Origin: Holophagales bacterium
Lineage (GTDB): Bacteria > Acidobacteriota > Thermoanaerobaculia > UBA5066
DNA length: 64,000 nucleotides
NCBI GenBank assembly: GCA_016719485.1
Contig: JADJZB010000030.1
Location: 28,501 to 92,500, forward strand
Direction of reading: 5' to 3'
The position numbers were made by a program, and so were the translations under genes. The notes under the pieces were generated by a model. That model was not told where the DNA came from and did no database searches. It was given only the letters and a program-made list of their open reading frames with translations. Below, in pieces: positions 63,625 through 64,000 of this stretch. The number at the start of each line of letters is the position of its first letter. The stretch's first letter is position 1.

Positions 63625-64000
<376 letters not shown>

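Overview
The window is about 64 kb of very GC-rich, densely packed chromosome from a Gram-negative-type (diderm) bacterium: it carries LptD, lipoprotein and prepilin signals, and a type IV pilus locus. Kam lysine catabolism, SelA, a DUF507 protein, an MXAN_5187-like protein, DUF2298/Agl23-type glycosyltransferases and PilY1 together fit an Acidobacteriota (Thermoanaerobaculia/Holophagae-like) or a deltaproteobacterial/myxococcal relative. That placement is inference; the rRNA at the right edge would settle it. Genes are often coupled by 4-base start/stop overlaps (ATGA, GTGA, TTGA), and many starts are GTG or TTG.

Layout. 1-1.8 kb: end of a lysine-fermentation operon (kamD, kamE). 1.8-2.7 kb: the only long gene-free stretch, a mosaic of two short inverted-repeat elements nested among two ~200-bp inverted copies of a second repeat. 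2.7-4.9 kb (minus): a prenol kinase-like/DUF92 fusion and dTDP-4-dehydrorhamnose reductase. 4.9-9.7 kb (minus): thiolase, 3-oxoacid CoA-transferase A and B, then lptD. 9.9-13.3 kb (plus): ruvX, mltG, and a pseudokinase-TonB_C fusion. 13.4-18.7 kb (minus): DsbA-like lipoprotein, a three-subunit acyl-CoA carboxylase, DUF507. 18.7-21.4 kb (plus): tldD-pmbA. 21.4-26.9 kb: TPR protein, MXAN_5187-like protein, selA, a sigma-54 response regulator, a secreted FxLYD-like protein.

26.9-46.0 kb is a large lipid-linked glycan region. One minus-strand run has a DPM1-like GT2, an Agl23-like protein, a DUF2298 protein and a GT39-like enzyme. Next come an FAD oxidoreductase and two convergent GT-C enzymes with C-terminal NPCBM-like domains. 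Then a plus-strand operon has DprE1-like and DprE2-like enzymes and a 1594-residue protein fusing a GT39-like domain, a DUF2298 domain and an NHL propeller. The inferred logic is that polyprenyl-phosphate sugars are made by GT2 or DprE1/E2 and used by neighbouring multi-pass GT-C enzymes outside the inner membrane.

46.1-61.0 kb is a type IV pilus region: fimT/gspH-pilV-pilW-pilX-pilY1 on the minus strand, two PilT-type ATPases on the plus strand (the first with a ~460-residue HEAT-like N-terminus), then a histidine kinase and the prepilin peptidase on the minus strand. 61.0-63.3 kb is a YfhO-like membrane protein downstream of a minus-strand rRNA operon, of which the 5S gene and the 3' end of 23S are in the window, with a clear intrinsic terminator.

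Best candidates for something new: the prenol kinase/DUF92 fusion, the GT39-DUF2298-NHL giant beside its unfused relatives, PilY1 with a PA14 domain and Thr/Pro stalk inserted within its vWA domain, the HEAT-PilT fusion with an altered His box, the pseudokinase-TonB_C protein, and the composite repeat at 1.8-2.7 kb. No CRISPR array, tRNA, prophage or transposase gene was seen.
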